Assembly: GCF_009905615.1 (NCBI RefSeq)
Contig: NZ_JAAAKW010000001.1
Span: 735,214 to 799,213 of the forward strand
DNA from: Pseudomonas sp. SLFW
GTDB taxonomy: Bacteria; Pseudomonadota; Gammaproteobacteria; Pseudomonadales; Pseudomonadaceae
Direction of reading: 5' to 3'
Length of the DNA: 64,000 bases
The notes below the pieces were generated by a model. It had not been told where the DNA came from, ran no database searches, and saw only the letters and a program-made list of their open reading frames with translations. Positions 44,968 through 54,056 of this stretch are shown here, one piece after another. The first letter of the stretch is position 1; each line of letters opens with the position of its first letter. Both the position numbers and the translations under genes were made by a program.

Positions 44968-46494
44968 TCAACGCAAATTGATCGTCGTGTTCACCCCGTC
45001 ATTCACGCTGTCGTCATCGAACCAGCGACTGGTGACGGTCTTGGTCTGAGTGTAGAACTGCACCACTTGTTTGCCGTACGGGCCAAGGTCGCCGAGCTTG
45101 GAGCCGCGCGAACCGGTGAAGCTGAAATACGGGACCGGCACCGGGATCGGGATGTTGATGCCGACTTGGCCGATGTCGATGGCGTTCTGGAATTTGCGCG
45201 CCGCCGCCCCGCTCTGGGTGAACAGGCCCACGCCGTTGCCGAACGGGTTGCTGTTGACCAGCTCGATGGCCTGATCCAGCGTGTCGACTTCCAGCACCAC
45301 CAGCACCGGGCCGAAGATTTCCTGCGTGTAAATCTGCATCTGCGTGGTCACGCCGGTGAACAGGGTCGGGCCGACGAAGTTGCCTTCTTCATACCCCGGC
45401 ACTTTCACGCCACGGCCGTCCAGCTCCAGCGTTGCCCCTTCTTTCACGCCGCTTTCGATCAGGTCCAGAATTCGCTGCTTGGCGCGCTTGGAGATGACCG
45501 GGCCGACATCGGTGCCCGCCTCGCTGCCCGCGTTGACTTTGAGCTTCTGCGCCAGCGCCTTCAAATCAGGCACCCACTGCTTCGCGGCACCGACCAACAC
45601 CACCACCGACGTCGCCATGCAGCGTTGCCCGGCAGCACCAAAACCCGCGCCGACCAGGGCGTTGAGCGTCTGCTCACGGTTGGCATCCGGCAGCACCACG
45701 GCGTGGTTTTTCGCGCCCATCATCGATTGCACGCGCTTGCCGTGTTTGCCTGCCAGGTCGTACACGTGAGTGCCGACGGCGGTCGAACCGACGAAGGAAA
45801 TGGCCTTGATGTCTTTGTGGGTGCAGATCGCGTCCACCACGTCCTTGCCGCCGTGCACGACGTTGAGCACGCCCGCTGGCACGCCCGCCTCCACTGCCAG
45901 CTCGACCAGCAACATCGTGGACATCGGGTCCTGCTCGGACGGTTTCAGAACGAACGTGTTGCCGCAGGCGATGGCCATCGGGAACATCCATAGCGGAATC
46001 ATCGCCGGGAAGTTGAACGGCGTGATGCCCGCGCACACGCCGATCGGTTGGCGCAAGGTGTAGGTGTCAACGCCGCCTGCGACGTTCTCCGCGAACTCGC
46101 CCATTTGCAGCGTGCCGATGGAGCAGGCGTGCTCGACCACTTCCAGACCTCGGAAAATATCGCCTTCGGCGTCGGCAATGGTCTTGCCCTGTTCCGCGCT
46201 GAGAACAGTGGCGATGCGCTTCGAGTGTTCGCGAATCAGCGCTTGCAGCTTGAGCATGATGCGCAGACGGGCGCCAATCGGGGTGTCACGCCACGTCTTG
46301 AACGCGGCCTGTGCAGCAGCGACGGCAGCGTCCACTTCAGCGGCAGTGGCCAGCGGTACTTTGGCCAGCACTTCCTGGGTCGCCGGGTTGACGACATCCA
46401 GCCACTCGCGGGTTTGCGAATCGACCCATTCTCCGTTAATCAGCAGTTTCACGTGAGCGACAGCGGTGTTGTTTTTATTCAGTGACGCGTTCAT
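44968..46494 (-). CDS. mmsA: Methylmalonate-semialdehyde dehydrogenase (CoA-acylating)
   Basis: 508 residues from the ATG at 46494. Aldehyde dehydrogenase fold with ITPFNFPAMIP (about residues 157-167), KPSEQDP and the catalytic cysteine C292 in GAAGQRCMATS. The absence of the usual glutamate (an asparagine instead in MGAKNHAVVLPD) is the hallmark of the CoA-dependent subfamily. It converts methylmalonate or malonate semialdehyde to propionyl- or acetyl-CoA in valine and beta-alanine catabolism. It lies between an MHS transporter gene and mmsB in one operon. Confidence 0.93.
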   Translation of the reverse strand: MNASLNKNNTAVAHVKLLINGEWVDSQTREWLDVVNPATQEVLAKVPLATAAEVDAAVAAAQAAFKTWRDTPIGARLRIMLKLQALIREHSKRIATVLSAEQGKTIADAEGDIFRGLEVVEHACSIGTLQMGEFAENVAGGVDTYTLRQPIGVCAGITPFNFPAMIPLWMFPMAIACGNTFVLKPSEQDPMSTMLLVELAVEAGVPAGVLNVVHGGKDVVDAICTHKDIKAISFVGSTAVGTHVYDLAGKHGKRVQSMMGAKNHAVVLPDANREQTLNALVGAGFGAAGQRCMATSVVVLVGAAKQWVPDLKALAQKLKVNAGSEAGTDVGPVISKRAKQRILDLIESGVKEGATLELDGRGVKVPGYEEGNFVGPTLFTGVTTQMQIYTQEIFGPVLVVLEVDTLDQAIELVNSNPFGNGVGLFTQSGAAARKFQNAIDIGQVGINIPIPVPVPYFSFTGSRGSKLGDLGPYGKQVVQFYTQTKTVTSRWFDDDSVNDGVNTTINLR

Positions 46495-46548
46495 TACAGG
46501 ACTCTCCATTCAGGTGGCGGTCTTGCACGACCGCCGAAAAAGCAGGAT

Positions 46549-47880
46549 TCAGGCGGGCTTACGACGCGACGGATCGCGCTTCATCAACGCCGTACACACC
46601 AGCGCGATCAACGCCATGCCGATCAGGTACACGATCACGTAATGCGGATTGCCGTCGCCCATGGCCAGCAGTTGCGTGGCGATCATCGGTGCGAAACCGC
46701 CCCCCAGCACACCGGCCAGCTGGACCGACACCGAGATGCCGCTGTAGCGGATTTCGGCGGGGAACTGCCGGGCGAACAGCAGCGATTCAGGGGCGTACAG
46801 AATCGGGAACACCACGCCTACCGCCAGCACCATCGCCCACCAGACCAGCACCGGATCGCGGGTGCCGAGCATGGCGAAGAACGGGTAGATGAAGGCGCAA
46901 AGCAACAGCAGGCCTGCAAAGTAAAGACGCTTCTGGCCGACGAGGTCAGAGATATGCCCACACAGCGGCATCGTCACCAGCGACAGGGCCGCGCCTGCGG
47001 TGATAGCGCCCAACACATCGGCCCGAGGGATCTGCAACTGGTTGGCGGCGTAGGCCAGGGCGAACGTCACCGACATGTAGAACCAGGCGTTCTCCGCCGT
47101 GCGCGCGCCGATGATGGTCAGGGTTTCGCGAGGGTGATCACGGAACACCTTGAACAGCGGCACTTTGACGGCGATCTTTTCCTTTTTCAGCTTCTCGAAG
47201 TCAGGCGACTCCGGCACTTTCAGACGGATCAGCCAGCCCACGCCCAGCAACAGCACGCTCGCCAGGAACGGAATGCGCCAGCCCCAGCTGAGCATGTCGG
47301 CTTCCGGCAATTTGGCGACGAGGGCCATCGCCAGCGACGCCAGCACCAGACCCGCGCCAACGCCGGTTTGCGGCAGGCTGCCGTAGAAGCCTTTCCTGCC
47401 TTCAGGGGCGTGCTCGACGGCCATCAACACCGCGCCGCCCCACTCGCCACCGACCGCCATGCCCTGCAAAAAGCGCATGCCCACCAGAATGACCGCGGCC
47501 CAGTAGCCGATCTGTTGGTACGTGGGAATCAGGCCGATGATGATCGTCGGCACACCCATCAACATCAGGGTGACGAGCAGCATGGATTTGCGGCCGATTC
47601 TGTCACCGAAATGACCAAACACGATGCCGCCCAACGGACGCCCGAGAAAACCCACCGCGTAGGTGGCGAACGCCGCCAGCACGCCGATGATCGGGTCCAG
47701 TGCAGGGAAGAAGATTTTGTTGAAGATCAGTGCGGCAGCCGTGCCGTAGAGAAAAAAGTCGTACCACTCAATGGTCGTACCCGCCATGCTCGCCGCCCCG
47801 GCAAGCCGATAGGCCTTGGTCTTGGTCTTCGCAGCGCTGGCGTCAGGTACACCGGCGTCCGCTGTGAAAGCGTCCTTCAT
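46549..47880 (-). CDS. MFS transporter, metabolite:H+ symporter (MHS) family
   Basis: 443 residues, twelve membrane helices. Family motifs: AGTTIEWYDFFLYGTAAALIF at the first helix and GFLGRPLGGIVFGHFGDRIGRKSMLL, the MFS loop 2-3 motif in its MHS form (AlphaKG/citrate permease group). It would import a short carboxylate with protons. It is first in the unit with mmsA and mmsB (54-base gap to mmsA), so the substrate may be 3-hydroxyisobutyrate, 3-hydroxypropionate or a related acid; this is inference. The divergent LysR gene lies across a spacer with a REP pair. Confidence 0.88.
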   Translation of the reverse strand: MKDAFTADAGVPDASAAKTKTKAYRLAGAASMAGTTIEWYDFFLYGTAAALIFNKIFFPALDPIIGVLAAFATYAVGFLGRPLGGIVFGHFGDRIGRKSMLLVTLMLMGVPTIIIGLIPTYQQIGYWAAVILVGMRFLQGMAVGGEWGGAVLMAVEHAPEGRKGFYGSLPQTGVGAGLVLASLAMALVAKLPEADMLSWGWRIPFLASVLLLGVGWLIRLKVPESPDFEKLKKEKIAVKVPLFKVFRDHPRETLTIIGARTAENAWFYMSVTFALAYAANQLQIPRADVLGAITAGAALSLVTMPLCGHISDLVGQKRLYFAGLLLLCAFIYPFFAMLGTRDPVLVWWAMVLAVGVVFPILYAPESLLFARQFPAEIRYSGISVSVQLAGVLGGGFAPMIATQLLAMGDGNPHYVIVYLIGMALIALVCTALMKRDPSRRKPA

Positions 47881-47958
47881 AAACTCCTCCGCTTATTATT
47901 TTTGTGCAGGGTGTTATGGCATGTGGGTGATGCAGTTGGTCTCGTTGTGATCGCGTAC

Positions 47959-48062
47959 CTGTAGGAGTGAGCTTGGTCTGGGCCGCATTCGGACGACTGC
48001 GATCTGTCATTTCACATAGATGTGACTGAAATACCGCCATCGCGAGCAAGCTCACTCCTACA
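47959..48062. repeat. Partly degraded REP pair, GTAGGAGTGAGCTTGCTCGC family
   Basis: The left arm CTGTAGGAGTGAGCTTGG loses the pattern after 18 bases; the right arm (CATCGCGAGCAAGCTCACTC) is intact. It lies in the divergent promoter region between the MHS transporter and its LysR neighbour. Confidence 0.75.
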
Positions 48063-48143
48063 AAAGCGGATTCGCGATATCGGTTGCATCGGAGTATAGA
48101 TGTGCAAACTTCTAATAAGAACGCACATAAAAGCAGGTCTATC

Positions 48144-49091
48144 ATGCAAAAACACATCACCTCCCTGAGCGCATTGAACTGGGATGACCTGAAGTTTTTT
48201 CTTGAAGTTGCGCGCACGCGCAAGGCCAGTTCAGCGGCCAAACGGCTGGCAGTGGACTACACCACGGTGTCGCGGCGGATCAACTCGCTGGAGGCCTCGC
48301 TGGGGACGTTGCTGTTCGAAAAGTCGCGCAACAACGGCTTTGTGCTAACGGCAGAAGGTCAGCGTTTGCTGAGTTCGGCGGAGTCTATCGAAAGCACCTT
48401 GCACATTGCCTGCGAACAAGTCTCAGGGTCCGGCGTGGCATTGTCGGGCCATGTGCGCATGGGCTGCACCGAAGGTTTCGGCAGTTTCTTCGTGACCCCG
48501 CAATTGAGCCACTTCACCGACACCTACCCCGCCATCTCGGTGGACATCCTGCCCCTGCCGCACTTTATCAGCCTGTCCAAGCGCGAGGCCGACATCGTCA
48601 TCGCCCTGGAGCGCCCGGAACATGGCCCGTATGTCGTCTGCAAACTGTGCGATTACAGCTTGCGCCTGTACGCGACACAGGAATACCTCGACCAACATCC
48701 GCCCATCCGCAAGACCGATGATCTGGTGGGCCATCCTTTCATCAGCTACGTCGACGACCTGGCCTTCAGCCCGGAATTGCTCTACCTCAACAATTTGCTC
48801 CCCGACGTCCACGCCCACCTGCGCAGCACCAGCGTGGTCGCCCAATACGTCGCGGCGTTGCAGGGTCGGGCACTGGCGATCCTCCCCTGTTTCCTCGCCG
48901 CCCAAGACCCGCGGCTGCTTCCGGTGTTGCCCGAAGAGGTGAACATCACGCGGCAGTTCTGGATGTATTGCCGCGAGGACTTGAGGAAACTCAAGCGGAT
49001 CACCCTGTTGTGGGATTACATCCGCCAGACCACCGAGCAGAATCAGGCGTTTTTGTTGGGGGAGACGCGGGTAATGGGTTTTGTGGATTAG
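48144..49091 (+). CDS. LysR-family regulator, probable regulator of the MHS-mmsAB operon
   Basis: 315 residues from the ATG at 48144; the longer open frame has no ribosome-binding site. Helix-turn-helix with KASSAAKRLAVDYTTVSRRINSLE, then the LFEKSRNNGFVLTAEG wing. The effector domain starts VRMGCTEGFGSFFVTPQL. The architecture (LSGHVRMG..) is typical of regulators of small carboxylate catabolism. It is divergent from the transporter at 46549, the usual position for its control. In P. aeruginosa mmsAB is governed by an AraC-type regulator instead. Confidence 0.88.
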   Translation: MQKHITSLSALNWDDLKFFLEVARTRKASSAAKRLAVDYTTVSRRINSLEASLGTLLFEKSRNNGFVLTAEGQRLLSSAESIESTLHIACEQVSGSGVALSGHVRMGCTEGFGSFFVTPQLSHFTDTYPAISVDILPLPHFISLSKREADIVIALERPEHGPYVVCKLCDYSLRLYATQEYLDQHPPIRKTDDLVGHPFISYVDDLAFSPELLYLNNLLPDVHAHLRSTSVVAQYVAALQGRALAILPCFLAAQDPRLLPVLPEEVNITRQFWMYCREDLRKLKRITLLWDYIRQTTEQNQAFLLGETRVMGFVD

Positions 49092-49116
49092 TCGAGGAAC
49101 CTAATTCACCGCAACC

Positions 49117-49206
49117 CTGTAGGAGTGAGCTTGCTCGCGATGACTGTCCGCCAGGTATAGATGTGTTGATTGAGTGAACGCAATCGCGAGCAAGCTCACT
49201 CCTACA
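49117..49206. repeat. REP pair, GTAGGAGTGAGCTTGCTCGC family
   Basis: 90 bases with intact complementary arms (CTGTAGGAGTGAGCTTGCTC / GAGCAAGCTCACTCCTACAG), just after the LysR stop. Confidence 0.88.
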
Positions 49207-49317
49207 GAGAAACGTGCATCCACGTCTAAACCGCCCCTCGCCACCATAGTTTAGAAATCTCTGAACTATGCATTTGAGCTTTCCTATTCTTTCCGTTCAT
49301 CGGCCGAACCTAAGATC

Positions 49318-49458
49318 GGCTCCAATAAAGGAGCCCGTCCAGTAGAGACCCGGCCCGAAGATTGCCTTTTCTGATGTGACTGCCGCTGTACCCCGTTTTG
49401 GCTCGCGCCGTGGCGGAGCCATGTCTGAGGTCACGTGTCAGTCGCAAGACGCAATCTT
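49318..49458 (+). ncRNA. Candidate structured leader RNA upstream of the oxygenase/ABC cluster
   Basis: Helices read by eye: GGCTCC-AATAAA-GGAGCC (49318-49335); an outer helix AAGATTGC (49358-49365) with GCAATCTT (49451-49458); a middle helix CTGA..GTGAC (49371-49380) with GTCAC..TCAG (49430-49441), interrupted by a small internal loop; and an inner hairpin GGCTC/GAGCC extended by CGC/GCG around CGTG (49400-49420). The outer helix ends beside the GGGGA ribosome-binding site, 12 bases before the ATG at 49471. I do not recognise it as a known riboswitch class. It could be a cis-regulatory RNA or a transposon-like remnant. Confidence 0.45.
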
Positions 49459-49470
49459 TGGGGACGTTCG

Positions 49471-50322
49471 ATGAAACTGGAAATCTTCCGCACGATGTGG
49501 GGCTACGCTGCGAGCAAGGCTCAGGCGCTGGACGAGCTGCTTGAGGCCGGGTTCGACGGCATGGAAGCGCGCCTGCCGCTGACGCCGGTCGAGCGTGCCG
49601 AATTCGGTGCGTTTCTGCGGGCCAATCACCTGCCTTACATCGCCACGGTCTTCACCGCCTACGACGTCCTCCCTGAACAATCGGCGACCCTCGCCGAACA
49701 CCTGACCGACCTCGAAAAGAAACTCGCCTGGTCCACCGAGTTGACGCCGCGCTTCGTCAACGTGCTGGCCGGGAACGACCGCTGGCAGCTGCCGCAACAA
49801 GTTGAGTTCTTCGGTCAGGCGCTGGAACTGGCGCGCAAGCATGGCCAGACCGTCACCTTCGAAACCCACCGCGCCCGCTCGCTGTTCAACCCGTGGGTGA
49901 CGCTGGAGCTGATTCGTCAGTTGCCGGATCTGCGTTTCACCAGCGACATCAGCCACTGGATCGTCACCTGCGAGCGCCTGCTCAACGACCCGGAAGACGA
50001 CCTCAGTGCTTTCGTCGAGCGCGTTCATCACGTTCAAGCCCGGGTCGGTTACGACCAAGGTCCGCAAGTCCCGCACCCCGCCGCGCCGGAGCGCGCCGTC
50101 GAACTGGCGTTCCATCAGCAGCACTGGGAAGCGGTCTGGACATCCCAACAGGCACGCGGCTACCAGGTCACCACGCTGACCCCGGAATTCGGTGCGGACG
50201 GTTACCTGCATCACCTGCCCTTCACCAACGTTCCGGTGGCCGATCTGTGGTCGCTGAACGTGTGCATGGCCCAGATCGAACGTGAACATTTCCAGCGCTT
50301 CACCCACACAACAAGCCGATAA
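49471..50322 (+). CDS. TIM-barrel sugar-phosphate isomerase/epimerase-like protein
   Basis: 283 residues from the ATG at 49471 (GGGGA at 49460-49464); the upstream in-frame GTG lies in the structured leader. AP-endonuclease-2 type TIM barrel: [41 protein letters not shown] with a metal-type glutamate and histidine, [14 protein letters not shown] and a [20 protein letters not shown] segment supplying further histidines. Likely a divalent-metal isomerase, epimerase or lyase; the substrate is unknown. It is first gene of a unit with an oxygenase, ends 13 bases before it, and lies upstream of an amino-acid transporter, so the substrate may be amino-acid derived. Confidence 0.85.
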   Translation: MKLEIFRTMWGYAASKAQALDELLEAGFDGMEARLPLTPVERAEFGAFLRANHLPYIATVFTAYDVLPEQSATLAEHLTDLEKKLAWSTELTPRFVNVLAGNDRWQLPQQVEFFGQALELARKHGQTVTFETHRARSLFNPWVTLELIRQLPDLRFTSDISHWIVTCERLLNDPEDDLSAFVERVHHVQARVGYDQGPQVPHPAAPERAVELAFHQQHWEAVWTSQQARGYQVTTLTPEFGADGYLHHLPFTNVPVADLWSLNVCMAQIEREHFQRFTHTTSR

Positions 50323-50335
50323 GGAGCGTTTCGCC

Positions 50336-51412
50336 ATGCCTGATGAGTCTCAAGCGGCCGCCGTCTCAACCGAATCAAGAGTGGCCAACTTCAGCAGCAT
50401 TCCGGTGGTGGACATCGCCGGTCTGTTCAGCGCCGACATCACCGACCGTCAGGCCGTGGCCGACGAGCTCGGCAAGGCCGCGCGTGAGGTGGGCTTTCTG
50501 TACGTCAAGAATCACGGCATCGAGCCCGCGCTGATCGCGGGTTTGCGCCAGGCGGCCAAGGATCTGTTTGCCCAGTCCCTCGACTACAAGATGCAGCATT
50601 ACATCGGCACGTCCCGCAGCCATAAAGGCTTCGTCCCGGAAGGTGAAGAGGTGTATGCCAAGGGCAAGCCCGATCACAAGGAAGCCTTCGACATCGGCTT
50701 CGAAGTGGGCGACGAAGACCCGCTGGTGATCGCCAAGACCCCACTGATCGGCGCGAACGAATGGCCGGATTTGCCCGGTTTCCGCGCCGCCGTCGAAGCC
50801 TATTACGCCGCCGTGTTCGCCTTGGGTCGTCGCCTGTTCGACGGTTTCGCGTTGGCCTTGGGCCTTGAGGAAGGCTACTTCGAGGCGATGGTCACGCGTC
50901 CGCCGTCCAAGCTGCGCCTGATCCACTACCCCTTCGACGGCGCCGCGCAGGATGCGCCCGGTATTGGTGCGCACACCGACTACGAGTGCTTCACCATGCT
51001 GCTGGCCGACAAGCCGGGGCTTGAGGTGATGAACGATCTGGGCCAGTGGATCGACGCGCCGCCAGTGGAAGGCGCGTTCGTGGTGAACATCGGCGACATG
51101 CTGGAGGTGATGACCGCTGGTACGTTCGTTGCTACGGCTCATCGGGTACGCACGGTCAGCGAGGAGCGTTATTCCTTCCCGCTGTTCTTCGCCTGCGACT
51201 TCCACACCCAGATCAAACCGCTGCCTCAATTCGAGAAAGAGGGCACGGAGTACGAAGCGATCACCATCGGCGAACACATGTTCGGCCAGGCTTTGCAGAC
51301 GTATCAGTACCTGCGTCGCAAGGTCGAGAACGGCGAACTCAAGCTGTACGAAAAGGCGCGCAAGCCTTCGAGCTTCGGCCATTTGAAGCATCAGGCACAG
51401 GACGCATCCTGA
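50336..51412 (+). CDS. 2-oxoglutarate/Fe(II) oxygenase, isopenicillin-N-synthase-like family
   Basis: 358 residues from the ATG at 50336 (AAGGAG upstream). The N-terminal non-haem dioxygenase domain reads [21 protein letters not shown]. The Fe(II) ligands are H213 and D215 in [11 protein letters not shown] and H269 in TAHRV, and R278-Y-S280 forms the 2-oxoglutarate carboxylate clamp. [23 protein letters not shown] is typical of bacterial and fungal oxygenases of unknown substrate in this family. It could oxidise a compound taken up by the co-encoded ABC transporter. The stop is 59 bases before the binding-protein start. Confidence 0.9.
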   Translation: MPDESQAAAVSTESRVANFSSIPVVDIAGLFSADITDRQAVADELGKAAREVGFLYVKNHGIEPALIAGLRQAAKDLFAQSLDYKMQHYIGTSRSHKGFVPEGEEVYAKGKPDHKEAFDIGFEVGDEDPLVIAKTPLIGANEWPDLPGFRAAVEAYYAAVFALGRRLFDGFALALGLEEGYFEAMVTRPPSKLRLIHYPFDGAAQDAPGIGAHTDYECFTMLLADKPGLEVMNDLGQWIDAPPVEGAFVVNIGDMLEVMTAGTFVATAHRVRTVSEERYSFPLFFACDFHTQIKPLPQFEKEGTEYEAITIGEHMFGQALQTYQYLRRKVENGELKLYEKARKPSSFGHLKHQAQDAS

Positions 51413-51471
51413 TGCCCCACACCCCATCCCAACACACCGTGCCTTACTTTCCTGATGTGGAGTCACCGACG

Positions 51472-52290
51472 ATGCGCAACACTTTGAACACTGCTGTTCG
51501 CTTGACCGTTCTTGCCACCGCCGTGCTCGGCAGCTCTTTGTTACAGGCTACGGTTGCCCACGCTGCCACCACTGTGACACCTGGCCAGTTCAAGGTCGGC
51601 ATGGAGATTACCTACCCGCCCTTCGAATCCTACGACGAGAAGAAAAACGTCGTCGGCTCCGACCCTGACCTGTCGCGCCTGCTGGCCAAGCACATGGACC
51701 TGAAGGCCGAGTTCGTCGACACCAAGTTCTCCAGCCTGATCCTGAGCCTGAACGCCGGTCACTACGACGCCATCATCTCGGGCATGTACATCACCCCTGA
51801 GCGTCAGACCCAGGCCCAGACCATCGCTTACGCGAAGACCGGCGCGGCGATCATGGTCCTGAAAGACAGCACGATCAAACCCAAGGTGCCGGAAGACCTC
51901 TGCGGCCTGAAAGTCGGCCTGGAGAAAGGCACCACGTGGGTTGCCCAGTTCAACAAGCTGTCCACCGATTACTGCGTGCCGAACAACAAGGGCGCGATTT
52001 CGGTCAGCGAATTCCCGTCGGCTCCTGAAGTGACCCAGGCGCTGTTGTCGGGCAACGTTCAGGCCCAAGTGGAAATCGACGGCGCCGCCGGCATGATCGC
52101 CGAACGCACCAAAGGCCGTGTGGTGGTCAGCACCGAGCACTCGATCTACCAACAGACCCTGGGCATCTACGTGAAGAAAGGCAACGACGAGCTGTATCAG
52201 GCGTTGCTCAAGGCCTTCGACGAAACCAAGAAATCCGGTGAGTACGCGGCGCTGCTGAAGAAGTACAACCTGGAAGAGCCGAGTAATTAA
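51472..52290 (+). CDS. Amino-acid ABC transporter periplasmic binding protein (SBP family 3)
   Basis: 272 residues from the ATG at 51472 (GGAG at 51459-51462); an in-frame ATG at 51412 adds 20 residues without improving the signal peptide. Signal peptide ends near AHA-AT. The mature start GQFKVGMEITYPPFESYDEKK and GSDPDLSRLLAKHM, plus DAIISGMYITPERQ, mark the polar amino-acid family. Two cysteines (DLCGLK and DYCVPN) could pair. It binds an amino acid or similar zwitterion for the permease-ATPase fusion downstream. A REP pair lies between them. Confidence 0.9.
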   Translation: MRNTLNTAVRLTVLATAVLGSSLLQATVAHAATTVTPGQFKVGMEITYPPFESYDEKKNVVGSDPDLSRLLAKHMDLKAEFVDTKFSSLILSLNAGHYDAIISGMYITPERQTQAQTIAYAKTGAAIMVLKDSTIKPKVPEDLCGLKVGLEKGTTWVAQFNKLSTDYCVPNNKGAISVSEFPSAPEVTQALLSGNVQAQVEIDGAAGMIAERTKGRVVVSTEHSIYQQTLGIYVKKGNDELYQALLKAFDETKKSGEYAALLKKYNLEEPSN

Positions 52291-52309
52291 AGGCTGATGC
52301 TCTACCCCT

Positions 52310-52399
52310 TGTAGGAGTGAGCTTGCTCGCGATGGCGTTGAATCAGTCAACATTGATATGTCTGACTAACCGCCATCGCGAGCAAGCTCACTCCTACAG
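52310..52399. repeat. REP pair within the transporter operon, GTAGGAGTGAGCTTGCTCGC family
   Basis: 90-base pair with intact complementary arms in the 162-base gap between the binding-protein gene and the permease-ATPase gene, a common place for binding-protein operons to carry stabilising hairpins. Confidence 0.88.
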
Positions 52400-52452
52400 A
52401 AATTGCGCTTGATAGAGATTTCCCCGCAGGGTCTGGCCCCGCTGAGGTGTGT

Positions 52453-54003
52453 ATGCAATTCGAATGGTCCTACTTTTTTTCGCTGTTCTCGGTCTCGGAC
52501 TTCTGGGAATCCTGCATCACGGTGATTGAACTCAGCGCCTTGGGCTGGTTCATCGGCATGCTGCTGGGGTTTCTGCTGGCCTCGGCCAAGCTCTCGACCG
52601 CGCGCTGGATCAGCGTGCCTGCGTCGATTTATATCTGGTTCTTCCGTAGCGTCCCGCTGCTGGTGCTGGTGGTGTTCACCTACAACCTGCCGCAGATGTT
52701 TCCCATCACCCGTGAAGTGCTGTCCAATCCCTTCTACTCCGGCCTGTTGGCGCTGGTCGTCACCGAAGCGGCGTACATGGCCGAGATCCACCGGGGCGGC
52801 CTGATTTCCGTGGCCAAGGGTCAGAAAGAGGCCGGGCGTGCATTGGGCGTAGGACTGATCGGCATGCAGCGTCTGATCGTGATCCCGCAGGCCTTCCGCA
52901 TTTCCCTGCCGACGCTGATCAACGAATACATCACCGTGGTGAAACTGACCTCGCTGGTGTCAGTGATTTCCCTGACCGAGCTGCTCACTGTCGGCCAGCG
53001 TCTGTACGCGCAAAACTTCCTGGTGATGGAAACCCTGTCGGCGGTCGCGGTGTATTACGTGATGATCGTGACCGTGTTCGGCTGGCTGTTTCACTGGCTC
53101 GAACAGCACCTGGAACTGAACAACCGCAAGCCGCAAACCCTCGACGACAGCGCCCTCGCCCGTCTGCGCTCGACGCTGATCGCACAGCCCGCCAAGGCCC
53201 GCCAGTCCGACGCAGGTCCGGGTTCGGCCCCTGCCTTGCAACTGGTGAACATTCATAAGAGCTACGGCCATCACGAGGTGCTCAAGGGCATCAGTCTGGA
53301 CGTGAATCCGGGGCAGGTGATCTCGATCATCGGGCCGTCCGGCTCGGGCAAGACCTCGTTGATCCGCACAGTGAACAGCCTGGAAAGCATCGACAAGGGC
53401 GAGATCATTCTCTTCGGTGAAGGCTTCATCCATGCCGGTGACAGCCCCAACGCGCCGCAGATTCGCCGGGGTGTGCAGCGCATCGGCATGGTGTTCCAGA
53501 ACTTCAACCTGTTCCCCCATCGCACGATCCTGGACAACGTGACCCTCGCCCCGCGTTATCACGGCCGCGACAAGGCCATCAGCGAACAGCGCGCCTATGC
53601 CCTGCTCGACAAGGTCGGCTTGCTGGCCCACGCGCACAAATACCCGCACCAGCTTTCCGGCGGTCAGCAACAGCGTGTGGCGATTGCCCGCGCGCTGGCG
53701 ATGGACCCGCAGATCATGCTGTTCGACGAACCGACGTCCGCGCTCGATCCTGAGCTGGTCAGCGAGGTGTTGAAAGTCATCGGCGACCTGGCGAAAGAAG
53801 GCATGACCATGCTCATCGTCACCCACGAAATGGACTTTGCGCTGTCGATTTCCGACCGTGTGATTTTCATGGAAAACGGTGTGGTGCAGGTCGATGCTTC
53901 GCCACAGACCATCCTCGCCGACCAGTGCGGCGAGCGGGTGCGCAAGTTCATGGGGCTGGACAGCCTGGCCACTCAACCGGAGCCCGTGCGCAAGGAAGCG
54001 TGA
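52453..54003 (+). CDS. Amino-acid ABC transporter, permease-ATPase fusion
   Basis: 516 residues from the ATG at 52453, with GAGG close upstream (an in-frame GTG two codons earlier is possible). Residues about 1-220 are a His/Glu/Gln-type permease with five or so helices and the coupling loop TEAAYMAEIHRGGLISVAKGQ. A linker rich in A, Q and S (about 235-262) leads into a complete ABC ATPase: Walker A GPSGSGKTS, signature LSGGQQQRVAIA and Walker B IMLFDEPTSALD. The fusion means one chain per half-transporter. It works with the binding protein upstream. Fusions of this kind are known in Pseudomonas. Confidence 0.92.
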   Translation: MQFEWSYFFSLFSVSDFWESCITVIELSALGWFIGMLLGFLLASAKLSTARWISVPASIYIWFFRSVPLLVLVVFTYNLPQMFPITREVLSNPFYSGLLALVVTEAAYMAEIHRGGLISVAKGQKEAGRALGVGLIGMQRLIVIPQAFRISLPTLINEYITVVKLTSLVSVISLTELLTVGQRLYAQNFLVMETLSAVAVYYVMIVTVFGWLFHWLEQHLELNNRKPQTLDDSALARLRSTLIAQPAKARQSDAGPGSAPALQLVNIHKSYGHHEVLKGISLDVNPGQVISIIGPSGSGKTSLIRTVNSLESIDKGEIILFGEGFIHAGDSPNAPQIRRGVQRIGMVFQNFNLFPHRTILDNVTLAPRYHGRDKAISEQRAYALLDKVGLLAHAHKYPHQLSGGQQQRVAIARALAMDPQIMLFDEPTSALDPELVSEVLKVIGDLAKEGMTMLIVTHEMDFALSISDRVIFMENGVVQVDASPQTILADQCGERVRKFMGLDSLATQPEPVRKEA

Positions 54004-54056
54004 GCGGCTATCGTGGAGCGACATGATCCCTGCATCACGTCACCCCGGAGCCTGAA

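Larger units (their letters stand above)
49092..49470. other. 379-bp intergenic region: REP pair and structured leader
   Basis: No protein gene. From left: a REP pair (49117-49206), an AT-rich stretch around 49245-49300 that could hold a promoter (TTTAGAAATCTCTGAAC and TATTCTTTCC are visible but not in a clear -35/-10 pair), a small hairpin (49318-49335) and a strong nested fold (49358-49458) ending at the ribosome-binding site GGGGA of the next gene. Confidence 0.6.

Noticed and set aside
44005..45993. 662-codon open frame on plus opposite mmsB/mmsA
   Set aside because: It spans two real genes and a REP pair, which no real gene would do.
49318..49458. Known guanidine-type or glutamine-type riboswitch
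   Set aside because: The loops lack the ACGR tetraloops of guanidine-II and the conserved blocks I remember for guanidine-I, guanidine-III and glutamine RNAs, so only an unclassified leader is reported.
43801..52399. CRISPR array (regularly recurring repeats)
   Set aside because: The repeats are inverted pairs hundreds to thousands of bases apart with complementary arms: REP elements, not direct repeats with uniform spacers.
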